Positions 46,829 to 56,748 of a stretch of DNA of 64,000 nucleotides are shown piece after piece. The DNA comes from Cyrtodaria siliqua. Lineage: Eukaryota > Mollusca > Bivalvia > Adapedonta > Hiatellidae. The notes under the pieces are model-generated. The model was not told the origin of the DNA. It was given only the letters and a program-made list of their open reading frames with translations, and ran no database searches. Made by a program: the position numbers and the translations under genes. Numbering within the stretch: position 1 is the first letter of the stretch; every line of letters begins with the position of its first letter. The stretch is from assembly GCA_037043455.1 (NCBI GenBank), contig JAWPHD010000089.1:310001-374000 (forward strand). The letters are read 5' to 3'.

Positions 46829-49800
46829 TTATATTACTGTATCTAGATTGGAGTTTTTGATAAATTTGAAAACGGATGCCCTCGTTTTCTCCATAACAGA
46901 CTTTATAGGAAATAGTAGTGTTTTTTTGTCGATTACTGTTAAACCCAGTTCTAGCAGTTCTGCTTGGAGCTCGCTTCGTTGCTCCTTATAGCGCGGGCAA
47001 AGTCGCGTTGGATCAAAGAAGATATGTTCAAACGTTTCTGGCTGCCCACAGTCCTTACATTTTCTGTTCTTTAAGTTATCGTATCTTTCTGAACCTATGC
47101 CTGTTCGTCCTAATCTAAGCCGCGTATATATAGCGTCTAAGCGTCTATTATCATTGTATTGTTCTATTTTCGTTGGCGTATGAGGATAAAGATCAATTCT
47201 TTGCGTTTTTATATTTTTCCATCTATTGAACCATACCTGTTTGATATTACTTTTTATGCTACTATAGACTTCATGTACTCCGGGGTTAAGGGGTATAAGA
47301 CTTCCTGTTATGGAGCCCTGTTTTGCAATCAGGTCTACTGCTTCGTTGCCCGTTATCCCTACATGGCTTGGGATCCAGGTCATATCAATTATTCTATTAT
47401 TATTTTTTGCTTTTTTGATGGCATACATAATTTTTACTATTAGATCTTGCCTCGTTTGGGACCTCCCCTTTGCTATTGATTGGAGTGCACTTAGGCTGTC
47501 ACTTAGGATTACTACTTTTTTGATATCATTCATGTTTACCCATGTAATCGCAGCATATATTGCTGACAGTTCCGTTGTATACACAGATAGCATATGGTCT
47601 AATTTAATTTTTAGCCTATGTATTATTTTGTTGTCTGGACTGTATATTAATACGCCTGATCCAGCTATATTTTTTTCCGGATCTTTGCTACCATCAGTAA
47701 ATATTTTGATGCAATCTGAATAATTGATTTCTATATGGTTATCAGTTATTTTCTTAGCCTCGTCTATTGGGGTTGTTTTTTTATTTATTAACTCTTGCAA
47801 TTCAAAACACGGCTTAATTGTTTCCATATTTACCATTGATGGGAATACTGGTTCTTGAATTCGTATATCTTGTAATTTATATTTTTTCAATAGGTCTTGC
47901 ACAGTTTGCGTATATGGCGCGTTTACTCGCGTTCTTCCTTTTTTATGTTCAAATATCCCTACCTCAGTAATTAGTTCATTTACCGGTAATTTCTCTCCTA
48001 ACCTATTTGTTCGCGCCCAGTATTTAAGCATGTTTTCTTCGCGTATGAGATTCAAGGGTAGTTCCCCGCATTCTACTAGAACTGCAATTTGGTTTGATCC
48101 ATTATACGCCCCTGTAACTATTCGCAGCGCTTTGTTTTGAACAACTTGAAGTTTTTTGAGTTTAAATTCTGATGCCGACGCGTATGCAATACTGCCGTAG
48201 TTAATTTTGCTAAGTATTAGTGCTTTATATAGTAAGAGTAGGGACTTTTTGTCTGCACCATAGTCTGTACCTGTTAACATTCTCATTAGGTTTATATCCT
48301 TGTTGCATCTATTAACTACGTATTCTATATGTTTGCCCCATGTTAGGTGCCTATCAAAGTACATACCGAGAAATTTGGCATGTGGCGCGTATTCTAATTG
48401 TTTATTACATAGCGTTAGAGTGGGGAAAAGTGGCTGTCGCTCTGGGTATCCTTCTTTTGATACTAGTAATACTTGTGTTTTGTCTGGGTTTATTGTGAGT
48501 CCCCATTTTAATGACCAATCCTCTATTACTCTTAGCATTTCTTGGCCCATTTTAATAAGTTTAATTGGACTTCTAGACGTCAGCCACATTCCCCCATCAT
48601 CTACAAATTGCGACAGTTGAGCATGGTCCTTAATATTTGTTTTCGTTATATTGAATGATTGGATAGCTTTCTCTAACGTATTCATAAATATACAGAATAT
48701 TATTGGGGATAGAACGCTACTCTGTGGACAGCCATTTTCGGTCGCAAATGTTTCTGATATATTGCCATTTATTTTTACTTTAATTTTTCTACCGTCTAGG
48801 AAATTTGCCAACCATTTGTGCATTCTACCTTTTATACCTATGTTATATAGTTGTACAAGGGCCCCTTTGTTCCAATGTTTGTCAAAAGCATTGCTTAGAT
48901 CTAAAAATATAGCTAGTAAATAGTCTTTGTTCATTTGCGCTTTCCTACAATCTGATTCGAGTCTTATAAGGTGGTCCTCACATGATCTGTTAGGTCTACA
49001 TCCGGATTGATATTTAGATATTAGATTGTTTTTTTCCGCATAATTGACTAATCTTGGTTTAACCATTTTTTGCATGACCTTTGATAGTACTGGAGTCAGC
49101 GAAATCGGTCTATAAGAAGCCGGGAGGTGTTTATCTTTGCCTATTTTAAGTATCGGTATTATAACAGATTCACTCCAGCTTTCTGGGGATATTGCATTTG
49201 CCCAGGAATGGTTATATATTTCTATTAGTTTTAATTTTGCTTTTTCCGGTAGTTGTTTAATCATTTCATAATGTACAAGATCTTCCCCAGGGGCCGTATT
49301 TTTGCAATTTTGTAAAGCTTGTTCTAATTCAAATAGAGTAAAATCTTTATTGTATTCAATTTCTATATGACTGTCTTGTATTTTCATTTTTTGGTCAAGA
49401 ATGTTTTCCATAGATTCTTTTATTAGCAGGAATTCTTGTTTATGTTCCTCATTGCTACTCACTTTTTGATAATGTTTTGCTAGCGTATTAGCTTTTTCCT
49501 TATCGTTATATATATATTTAGTTCCTTGTATTAGTGTTGGCATTGTTTTGGCTGGTTCCCCCCTAAATCGGTTAACTATATCCCAGATATCTTTAGAGTT
49601 AGTTCTATAGTTGATTTTAGAGATGAATTTTTGCCAGCAATTAATTTTTGCATTTTTAATTATCTCTTTTGTTTCATTTCGTATTAGTTTATAAATTTCA
49701 TATGCTTCCGGGCCCTTGTTTTTGGCATAATTTTTCCTAGCGTTCTCTCTTTTCTTTATGCTTATTTTGCATTGTTCTGTCCACCATGGGCATATTTTCT

Positions 49801-50710
49801 TAGTAATTTTGTTCTTAGTTTCTTGCTTTGGTATAGTTTTAGAGCATACTTCTGAGAGTTCTGTAATAAATTTTTCATGGTTTCCCTCTAGGTCTAAATT
49901 GTCAAGATTAAACTGAAATTTATCATTGCAGATCTGCCTAAACTGGGTCCAATCAGCTTTGTTTATTCTCCATTTTGCTTGCGTTTTAATGGGTTCATAT
50001 TCCGCTTTAAAATTTAATTTTATTTCTATTGGGAAGTGGTCACTACCTATTGTGTTATCTACTGTATCAAAAGTTGCCTTATGGGCTAAATCTGCTGATA
50101 TAAGACACAAATCTATTGCCGAATCTTTATGGCCCCCATCCCCTATTCTTGTAACCTGATCATTATTCATTAATACCATGTGATGTTCTTCTAGTTCATC
50201 ATATAGTAATTCAGCCTCGTTATCACGTCTTAGATCACCCTGTGGATTCCAGGTTGGATGCTTGAGATTGAAATCACCTATCATTATTGTGTTTTTATTT
50301 GCATTTTTAAATAATTTTTGTAGGTTTTCCTCAGTATTGTGTTCCGTTGCTGGTACATAGCAGTTAATGATTCTTATATTACGTTTGGACCCAAAAACAG
50401 TTATCCCATTGACTTCCATTTTGCCTATGTTTTGTATTTTATATTCTATGAATTTGACCCCATTTCTAACATAGATAGCCACCCCTCCTCCCTTTTCCTT
50501 ACCGGGCCTGCATGTGTTAACCGGTGTTTGGTAACCATTTAATGAAATTTCTTTATTTTTTAGATGTGTTTCTTGTAAACATAAAACATCTGGTTTAGGA
50601 TTTGCATTGTCTAAAAAGTTCTGTAATTCTGTCTTTTTTGATGCTTCCTGACCACTTAATCCACGTGCGTTCCAAGACATGATAACTAGGCCGTTTTTAT
50701 TTAAATTCAT
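46829..50710 (-). CDS. LINE ORF2: endonuclease, reverse transcriptase, RNase H
   Basis: 1293 residues with no stop or frameshift. Residues about 8-230 are an APE-type endonuclease: SWNARGL (N14), LQETHL (E47), GDFNLKHPTW (D146, N148), GSDHFPI (D224, H225). The reverse transcriptase covers about 510-800: ASYRPISLTP (531-540), LDLSNAFD (D604), CPQSSVLSP (661-669), FVDD (D704, D705). RNase H about 1000-1130: FTDGS (D1006), TTELSAIYAA (E1047), LSDSLSAL (D1071), SHVGITGNEAVD (D1126). A C-terminal knuckle has C1218, C1221, H1229, C1238. It would nick target DNA and prime reverse transcription there. Start: ATG at 50710; M11 is an alternative. Odd points: S664 where most relatives have Gly, and FVDD where YADD is usual. 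Plus-strand frames over 46.9-50.6 kb are antisense shadows. Confidence 0.95.
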   Translation of the reverse strand: MNLNKNGLVIMSWNARGLSGQEASKKTELQNFLDNANPKPDVLCLQETHLKNKEISLNGYQTPVNTCRPGKEKGGGVAIYVRNGVKFIEYKIQNIGKMEVNGITVFGSKRNIRIINCYVPATEHNTEENLQKLFKNANKNTIMIGDFNLKHPTWNPQGDLRRDNEAELLYDELEEHHMVLMNNDQVTRIGDGGHKDSAIDLCLISADLAHKATFDTVDNTIGSDHFPIEIKLNFKAEYEPIKTQAKWRINKADWTQFRQICNDKFQFNLDNLDLEGNHEKFITELSEVCSKTIPKQETKNKITKKICPWWTEQCKISIKKRENARKNYAKNKGPEAYEIYKLIRNETKEIIKNAKINCWQKFISKINYRTNSKDIWDIVNRFRGEPAKTMPTLIQGTKYIYNDKEKANTLAKHYQKVSSNEEHKQEFLLIKESMENILDQKMKIQDSHIEIEYNKDFTLFELEQALQNCKNTAPGEDLVHYEMIKQLPEKAKLKLIEIYNHSWANAISPESWSESVIIPILKIGKDKHLPASYRPISLTPVLSKVMQKMVKPRLVNYAEKNNLISKYQSGCRPNRSCEDHLIRLESDCRKAQMNKDYLLAIFLDLSNAFDKHWNKGALVQLYNIGIKGRMHKWLANFLDGRKIKVKINGNISETFATENGCPQSSVLSPIIFCIFMNTLEKAIQSFNITKTNIKDHAQLSQFVDDGGMWLTSRSPIKLIKMGQEMLRVIEDWSLKWGLTINPDKTQVLLVSKEGYPERQPLFPTLTLCNKQLEYAPHAKFLGMYFDRHLTWGKHIEYVVNRCNKDINLMRMLTGTDYGADKKSLLLLYKALILSKINYGSIAYASASEFKLKKLQVVQNKALRIVTGAYNGSNQIAVLVECGELPLNLIREENMLKYWARTNRLGEKLPVNELITEVGIFEHKKGRTRVNAPYTQTVQDLLKKYKLQDIRIQEPVFPSMVNMETIKPCFELQELINKKTTPIDEAKKITDNHIEINYSDCIKIFTDGSKDPEKNIAGSGVLIYSPDNKIIHRLKIKLDHMLSVYTTELSAIYAAITWVNMNDIKKVVILSDSLSALQSIAKGRSQTRQDLIVKIMYAIKKAKNNNRIIDMTWIPSHVGITGNEAVDLIAKQGSITGSLIPLNPGVHEVYSSIKSNIKQVWFNRWKNIKTQRIDLYPHTPTKIEQYNDNRRLDAIYTRLRLGRTGIGSERYDNLKNRKCKDCGQPETFEHIFFDPTRLCPRYKEQRSELQAELLELGLTVIDKKTLLFPIKSVMEKTRASVFKFIKNSNLDTVI

Positions 50711-50784
50711 TTTTTGTTTGGGTCCCGCGTGTTTAACCTAGTTATCTTGGTAAGTTACCTATCTAGCCTATACTACGTTTAAAT

Positions 50785-52503
50785 CTAATATCTCTGTCCC
50801 CAATAACTTCCTGGCAAGATGGGACCCCTTATTGGGTGGTGTGCCATGGGTCCCCGGTGTGGTTGGGGCTCCATTGGACCCCACATGGCCTGTCCTTGTC
50901 TGAAATAATTTGGCCTATTCTGATAATGGTGATTTGGGTTTGGTCCCCGGTTTTGCCTACTGTAGTGTGGAACAGATTTTGGCCTGTTTAGGGTTTGTTG
51001 TACCTGTGGGACAGGTGTTGATTTTATGGCTTCGCCTTCCCCCTCTATTTCATTTATAAGGTTTTCTATTTCTAATTCTGATAGATCCTTTTTTAATTTT
51101 GGTATTATTTTGCGGAGTGCCGCTTTAACCTTGGCATTAATTAATTCTTCATTTGTTTCATTCTGTGATCTAGGGGTGTTAACCTGGGGCTTGTGCATGG
51201 GTGTGGCCTTTTTTGCTAAAGGTTCAAACCCTGCTGTTTTTCTATTATCGTTATGCAATTCTTGAATTTTACTATTCTTAAATTCTATGTCCTTGATATA
51301 GTTTTGGTATGCAGGACAGCCCTTGTAGGCCGCACTATGCTGGTTCCCACAGTTTCCACAGTGTTTGTCTTGTTTATTCCTACACATAGTGGCTGTATGG
51401 GGACCAGCACAGTGGGGGCACTTGGGTGTATGCTTGTTGCATTTCTTTGTTAAATGGCCATGCATTTGACAGTTATTGCATCGGATCGGGGTCCAGAGAG
51501 CAGGTTCTACTAATATGATTTTCCCTTGTTGCGATTTTATTTCAAGTGGAATATTTTCTGAATTAAAGGTAACCTTTATTGTGGCAGATGGGATTAGCTT
51601 GCCGTTTACTTTGTCAAATCCCCTGTAGGCCCTAGTAATGTTATTGTTTTTAGCATTTAGAAGCTGTTTTAATGCCTCTTCCGTTTGAACTTTGCCTGCA
51701 TCCATAAGTAATATACCTTTGGATTGTTTGTTTGATGGGGTTGCTTTGTTTTCGTTTGATTTTAATTTAAAATCATATTGCGCAAATTTGAAATTGTTTG
51801 CGTGGTCCATTTTTGACGGGTTTATTCTAAATTGCGGTAATTGACCTGGTACTTGTGCTAGGGCCTCACAGTATGTGTGGCCCACATGTTTTACGAATTC
51901 TGTGATTACAGCCTTCAGTTGGTCCATTGGGAAGGCCCGCTGGATTGTTGTCAGGGTGATGACAATCCATAGGGCGTCTACCACTGTACCAGACTGTTGG
52001 TTAGATTTTGCTTTTGGTTTGGTTTTGGTTTTCCATCCCCCTTCCTTATCATTGCTCTCTGTCCCCTTCCCCTCGGCACCCACTGTTTCCTGCGTTTGAT
52101 CGTTCTTGTCTGTATCACTAATGGGGCCTCCCTCTATTGAATCGAACCTATCCAATATTTCTACCAACTGCTGAACTGAGATGTCTACCCCATTCTGCGC
52201 TGTTTCTCTATCTTTGTCTACTATACTTTCCTAAAAGCTGCATTCTCCTTCCTCTAACTCTACATATTGTGCCTTATTGGCTGGGCTACCCATACTTCCT
52301 ATACTCTCAGTGCTGCTATTTATACTTCTATCTCTTTTGGTTCCTATCTTTCCTAGAGTTGTCAGATTTGGCGTACTAGCCATTAGAGGCGCTCTCATGT
52401 TGAGTACGTTTTGGCCTTTTCCGGCCCTAGTAGGGGTGGCCTTAACCCTCTCACTCTCTACTACTACTACATCCGCGTATGTTGGTTTGTTTATCGCTTC
52501 CAT
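50785..52503 (-). CDS. LINE ORF1: gag-like nucleic-acid-binding protein, one in-frame TAG
   Basis: ATG at 52503 (MEAINKPTYADVV) runs 90 codons to a TAG at 52233-52231; the same frame then stays open to the TAA at 50787-50785. The reading frame is therefore 571 sense codons plus one internal stop. Without readthrough, no ATG occurs soon after the TAG; the first Met is in FPMDQL, more than 100 codons later. Three knuckles, numbered from the 52503 Met: C342-C345-H350-C355, C362-C365-H369-C374, C382-C385-H389-C396. The C-terminal tail is basic and rich in Pro, Arg and Gly (repeated RGP). ORF1 proteins of this group bind the element RNA to form the transposition particle. Lies 74 bases before ORF2 in a different frame. 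The stop may be a mutation that kills this copy or a recoding site. Confidence 0.85.
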
Positions 52504-52670
52504 TTTACTCTGTTCTATTCTATTCTATTCTCTCTTGTTATTATATATATTATATTCTATTCAATTCTATTCTACCTTGTTTATTTTCGAGACTTACTAA
52601 GTGGTTTCTATTCTATTCTATTCTATTTAATTCTATTCAATTCTATTCAATTCTATTCAATTGTACCTTT
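52504..52670. repeat. TTCTA-type pentanucleotide repeat in the LINE 5' UTR
   Basis: Two clusters of TTCTA/TTCAA units (52511-52575 and 52606-52663) are separated by CTTGTTTATTTTCGAGACTT. A diverged version of that spacer (CTTATTTTTGAAACTTACTA) follows the second cluster, so this is a ~100-bp unit present twice. It lies directly upstream of the ORF1 ATG. Confidence 0.75.
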
Positions 52671-53520
52671 CTTATTTTTGAAACTTACTATATTAGATGG
52701 TCTAAATATATTACTATCTCTGCTTTCTGATCTATTACGAACTATTACGGACTATTACGAACTATCAAGACCTTGACCTATTCGTTATTCGACCTTGGCG
52801 TCTTTGATCTAATTACTGCCAAGTCGTTTTGACCTACTTTGATTTTGTAATTTCTAAATGGGCGCGGACCGGATGGAAATCACCTATTGGTTTTTTGACG
52901 AATTACTGCCTTGTTCTGCGATTTAGATGCTTATTTACTACTTATTCCTTAGCTAATAGCTATCTATTAATTACTATTAACTGTTTACTGTTTTACTACC
53001 AGTTTATTAATGATTTTGTTTTTTGTTTTAGTATGGTTAATTATATATATATTATGATTTGATTATGGTGTACTAAGTCTCTCTCGAGTGATTACTCAAG
53101 TTATCTCTGTACATCAAATCATACCATGTATTTTCTTACTTTTACTGGCTTTCTGTATCCTATTTATCTGGTATTATTTCACTTTTTATAGTCCTATTAA
53201 GTTTTCACTATTGTTCCCTATTTCACTAGATAATAATCCGTAAGTTCGTAATTTCACAAATCGCGATAATTTCACTAGAAAACCTATAATCCTAACTGTT
53301 TTATCACAATATTCCTGTTATATCACAATATTCCTATTTTCACAAGTCCTTTAAAACTTCCCTATTTTTCCTATTTGTCTATTAGTCCAAAGCCCAACAC
53401 CAATGTTCGTTCTCTTAATAAGCTAAGAGACACGACTGTCTGCACATAAACACAAAGAGGAATCGAAAAGAATGAATATTTGACCATTATGGTGTTGTCA
53501 CCTATATACTGCTGCTGTGA
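52671..53520. other. AT-rich stretch upstream of the LINE
   Basis: 53052-53130 has an imperfect inverted pair (TATGATTTGAT ... ATCAAATCATA). 53310-53345 has two copies of TATCACAATATTCCT. The true LINE 5' end is probably here but cannot be fixed by eye. Confidence 0.35.
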
Positions 53521-53580
53521 TTGACACCTGCAGAGGTGTGTTCACACCTGCATAGGTGTGTTGACACCTGCAGAGGTGAT
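53521..53580. repeat. Three tandem 20-bp palindromes
   Basis: TTGACACCTGCAGAGGTGTG, TTCACACCTGCATAGGTGTG, TTGACACCTGCAGAGGTGAT. Each unit holds two facing CACCT half-sites 4 bases apart. The middle unit's TCACACCT and AGGTGTGT resemble facing T-box half-sites. CACCTG is also an E-box. Confidence 0.9.
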
Positions 53581-54038
53581 ATATCTATAACAAGCCTGGG
53601 CTGTAGGGTGAATAACTATCTAAACACAGATAACAAGAATCTGATAAAGTTTACATGTTTACACCGAGTATACAGTGAATCATTGTTTTGCATCTGCCGG
53701 TTAAAATGACAATAAAATGATGTCTCAACTATTAACGTGCTTTCTGGCATTTAAAATGGCATCTTAACGGTTGACATATATGATGTCAGTGCTATTGCAT
53801 AGAAATTTTAAGAACTCCCCAATAACCAATCAGCATTGAGTATCGGGTATTTAATAAACCATGTTACGAATTCATTGCTTTGTCATATAGGTAGGTATCA
53901 TGGCAATATACTCACTTTCCTGGAGACATTTCTGAATACATCATGCCTACATAAACACGGCCGCATTTCAATTTAACACATTAAATACAAAAATGCTGCA
54001 TAAAACACACCAAAGTTTAGAGTATCGACCAATCTAGT

Positions 54039-54178
54039 CTGATATCTTGTTTCGTATCTGTAACTATATACGCCTGATATCTTGTTTCGTATCTGTAACT
54101 ATGTACGTCTGATATCTTGTTTCGTATCTGTAACTATGTACGTCTGATATCTTGTTTCGTATCTGTAACTATGTACTT
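54039..54178. repeat. 35-bp tandem repeat, four copies
   Basis: CTGATATCTTGTTTCGTATC followed by TGTAACTATGTACGT, starting at 54039, 54074, 54109 and 54144, almost identical. Confidence 0.95.
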
Positions 54179-54373
54179 TTACAGGGTCTCTAAAATCATT
54201 TTTATTTCACTGGAAAGGGAGGTAATTTTAAAATTACAAAATTTGGAAATGATTTTGTTTAGGAATAACAATTCATGTAAGCGAGTTTTAAACAATGACA
54301 GAATGGGCAATTGTTGTGAATGCCAAACATTAAATTTGTTCAAAGCACTATGTTTGTACACCACAATAATTCA

Positions 54374-55124
54374 TTTTTAGCTCTACTGATCAAAGATCAG
54401 CAGAGCTTATGCCGTGGCGCTATGTTCGTCGTCCTTCCGCCCGTAATTTTTTTGCGGTGACTGGATGGATTTTCACGAAACTTTACAAGAATGTTGCACA
54501 ATATGATGTCAAGTTGATAATAGCAAAAATTCACATTGATGTGAAATCCAAGATGGCCACCAAAGCTAAAAATAATTTTTGACTTCTTGAAAACTATAAG
54601 TGCTATTGATATGACATTGATGTTGGTCCTGGTCGAAAATCGTTTTAATTTGACATTAAACATGGCTGCCAGTGGCCATCTTTGTTTACATGGAGATATA
54701 TAATAAAAACTTGTAGTGACTACTCCTCTGAAACTACTTGACAGATTTTCATGAAGCTTTACAGGAATGCTGCTCTTGATGTGTAGTTGAGCAAAATTTC
54801 AGGTAGGCCGGAAATTCAAGATGTCCACCACGGCTAAAAATAGATTAAAAAACAACAACAAGTTTTTAGCACATACTTCTTGAAAACTGAAAAGTGATAT
54901 GGATATGGGATTTTTCTAAAATGATCAGCATGACATGATGTTGGTCCTTGTTGAAAATTATTTTGATTCAACTATCTTTATTTACATAGAGTTATATAGT
55001 AAAAACTTGCAGGGACTACTCCTCTGAAACTACAGGACAGATTTTCATGACACTTCACAGGAATGCTGATCTAGCTATCAAAACCTATCAGTAGAGCTTC
55101 AATGTCATTAACCTCTTGTTTATT
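54374..55124 (-). mobile_element. CAAGAGG-1 family copy, minus strand
   Basis: Starts (3' end of the element) with TTTTTAGCTCTACTGATC pairing with GATCAGCAGAGCT. Reversed unit words include GCCACCAAAGCTAAAAATAA and GTGACTACTCCTCTGAAAC. Ends at 55124 with a diverged head (ATGTCATTAACCTCTTG). About two units; both termini are present. Confidence 0.85.
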
Positions 55125-55490
55125 ATGATTATGAGGTAATTCTGATACTTCGCTTAGAAAATAATAAAATAACACAATCTTTTGAAAGTCACATCCTTGT
55201 GACCTAGCAATTCTAAAAGCTTCGAACAACTATATCAATGTTCACATGTTTAATATATGTCCCTTAAAAGTCGTGCTAAACTTATTTTGTTTAGTACACA
55301 AGAGAGTATAACTTTTTTTGTAATTGTTCAGTGATCAATCGCAATAGGGCTCAATATCAGTGATAGTATGTTTTAAAAATAAATTGAAATGGTTATTGAT
55401 TTCGGACAAACAGTTCATTACTTACATGGTATATATGCAAGTGTATAGGTGTATTATGTCGGACATCATCTTGAGATGTTTACACAATGT
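55125..55490. other. Unassigned stretch
   Basis: Nothing supported. Confidence 0.3.
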
Positions 55491-55924
55491 TTGAATTGAA
55501 TTGAATGTTGTTTAACGGCTCATCAACATATTATAGGTTATTTAGAGCTGCCCCAGAGAGAGGGGAAGGATACATATGAATCCGGGAACCTGCCCTACTC
55601 TTATTACCGAATAGATTACTATGGTTCTTTTACGTGCTCGGAGGATGGACCGATACACGGGACCGCCCGGTTTACGTCCCCATCCGACGGACGAGGCTGA
55701 GGGAAAGTGTCTTGCCCAAGAACACAGCGTTTTTTTTCACCATTTTGGGAATGGGTCCGTGGCCGGTCAAATTGGGAAAAAACACGCGATTTTCTCAGAA
55801 TTGGGAAAAATGTTGTTTTTGTATTTTGTGAAATATTACATATTTATTGATGATTTACATAATAAAATATTTTCACAACTGTAGTTTCAAGTTTTTATTG
55901 TACTTCACTGTGTTGTTACAGAAT

Positions 55925-56108
55925 AATTTCCCTGTTTTTGTTGTCCCTGAAAATGTTAACAATGCTGTTAAGTTCATTGTCATTTAGGGTTGCACCAGAT
56001 TCTCTGCATATTCTCATGACCAAGGAAAGAGTTTCCTGGCCCAGACGATTTCTGTTATTCGTCCTTTATTTAGTACTAACCCATCGCTCACTGAGGCGCT
56101 TGTTACAT
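55925..56108 (-). pseudogene. hAT-like transposase C-terminal remnant
   Basis: Translating the minus strand gives CNKRLSERWVSTK, a stop, then RTNNRNRLGQETLSLVMRI and CRESGATLNDNELNSIVNIF. The LS..WVSTK / NRLGQETLS.LMRI pattern is like the C-terminal end of hAT-type transposases as I remember them. One stop codon and no upstream domains remain. Orientation and position near the left terminus of the host element are consistent. Confidence 0.5.
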
Positions 56109-56180
56109 AGTAGAATATACTAGCGGTAAAGCGTTTCGATAACATACAACGGTAAAGCGTTTTTGCAACGCATAAACAAC

Positions 56181-56452
56181 ATGGCGTCGTCCTCGGGTGA
56201 CGAGGCTGAGTTTTGCGTTTCAATTTACACAGAAACGCAGAAGTAACGTACAACCCTGGTAAAAAACTTTATTAAGAAGATTAATCTAAAACAGAACTGG
56301 GAAAATCTATTACATCTGTGTATTGAGAATATTCCAGGAGAAAGATTGACGGAAAAACAACTTCGATTTGGCAATTTTTTAGTTGGAAATTGGGAAAAAT
56401 TGTCAATTTTTTCAATTGGGAATGGGGCCGTTTATCGGTCCCATTTATATAA
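56181..56452 (+). pseudogene. Interrupted plus-strand reading frame, unknown
   Basis: An ATG in good context (AACATGG) starts MASSSGDEAEFCVSIYTETQK, then TAA (56244), and the same frame continues RTTLVKNFIKKINLKQNWEN, LLHLCIENIPGERLTEKQL and on to LYKVKKRW. The codons look protein-like and the ATG region is GC-rich against its surroundings. I do not recognise the product. It could be the decayed first exon of a second element gene, or chance. Confidence 0.3.
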
Positions 56453-56748
56453 GGTAAAAAAACGCTGGAACACACCGACGGACAAAATGTTTGACATCAC
56501 AGATTTTAACCCAAATTTATCCTTGTTTTTCTATCCTCTTTTCCTTCATAGTACAAATCACCCAAGTGCATTTGTTGCTCACCATTTACTCGGTTAATCA
56601 CTTCTGTTTTATTTTCTGTTACATGATGAAATAAGCCTTCAACCATACAGTAGCTGCAGCGACTTTGATGTCCCGTTTTATTGATCCATTTTTTTTGTAA
56701 GTGAAAATGTGTCCAATTCTTAAGGATGGCGGGAGGTTTAAAGTACTG

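Larger units (their letters stand above)
44261..53400 (-). mobile_element. I-group non-LTR retrotransposon (LINE), near-complete
   Basis: Minus-strand element with ORF1 (52503-50785), a 74-base gap, and ORF2 (50710-46829). RNase H downstream of the reverse transcriptase and cysteine knuckles in ORF1 are features of the I group (I, Nimb, Ingi and relatives). The ends are not resolved. The 3' side (44.3-46.8 kb) is T-rich on + and carries a 226-bp tandem duplication, and the 5' side has TTCTA-type repeats up to about 52.67 kb, then AT-rich sequence. I found no convincing target duplication, so the outer coordinates are estimates. Confidence 0.7.
55725..56467. mobile_element. hAT-like element inside SINE-C
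   Basis: Ends CAGCGTTTTTTTTCACC (left) and, reversed, CAGCGTTTTTTTACCTTA (right). The GAACA of the SINE is repeated at both junctions (55720-55724, 56468-56472). Internal inverted-like words TTGGGAATGGGTCCG and ATTGGGAATGGGGCCG sit near each end. Contains a transposase-like remnant on the minus strand and an interrupted frame on the plus strand. The target duplication is short for hAT, so the superfamily is likely but not certain. Confidence 0.7.
55491..56485 (-). mobile_element. SINE-C copy (minus strand), split by a hAT-like element
   Basis: 55491-55724 is the SINE-C body reversed: GTTGTTTAACGGCTCATCAA, TTTACGTCCCCATCCGACGG, GAAAGTGTCTTGCCCAAGAACA. It resumes at 56468 with GAACACACCGACGGA. 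The uninterrupted copy at 6538 reads continuously across this point, which places the insertion. Confidence 0.85.

Noticed and set aside
46918..50542. Plus-strand reading frames of 60-137 codons
   Set aside because: They are antisense to the intact LINE ORF2 and show no domain of their own.
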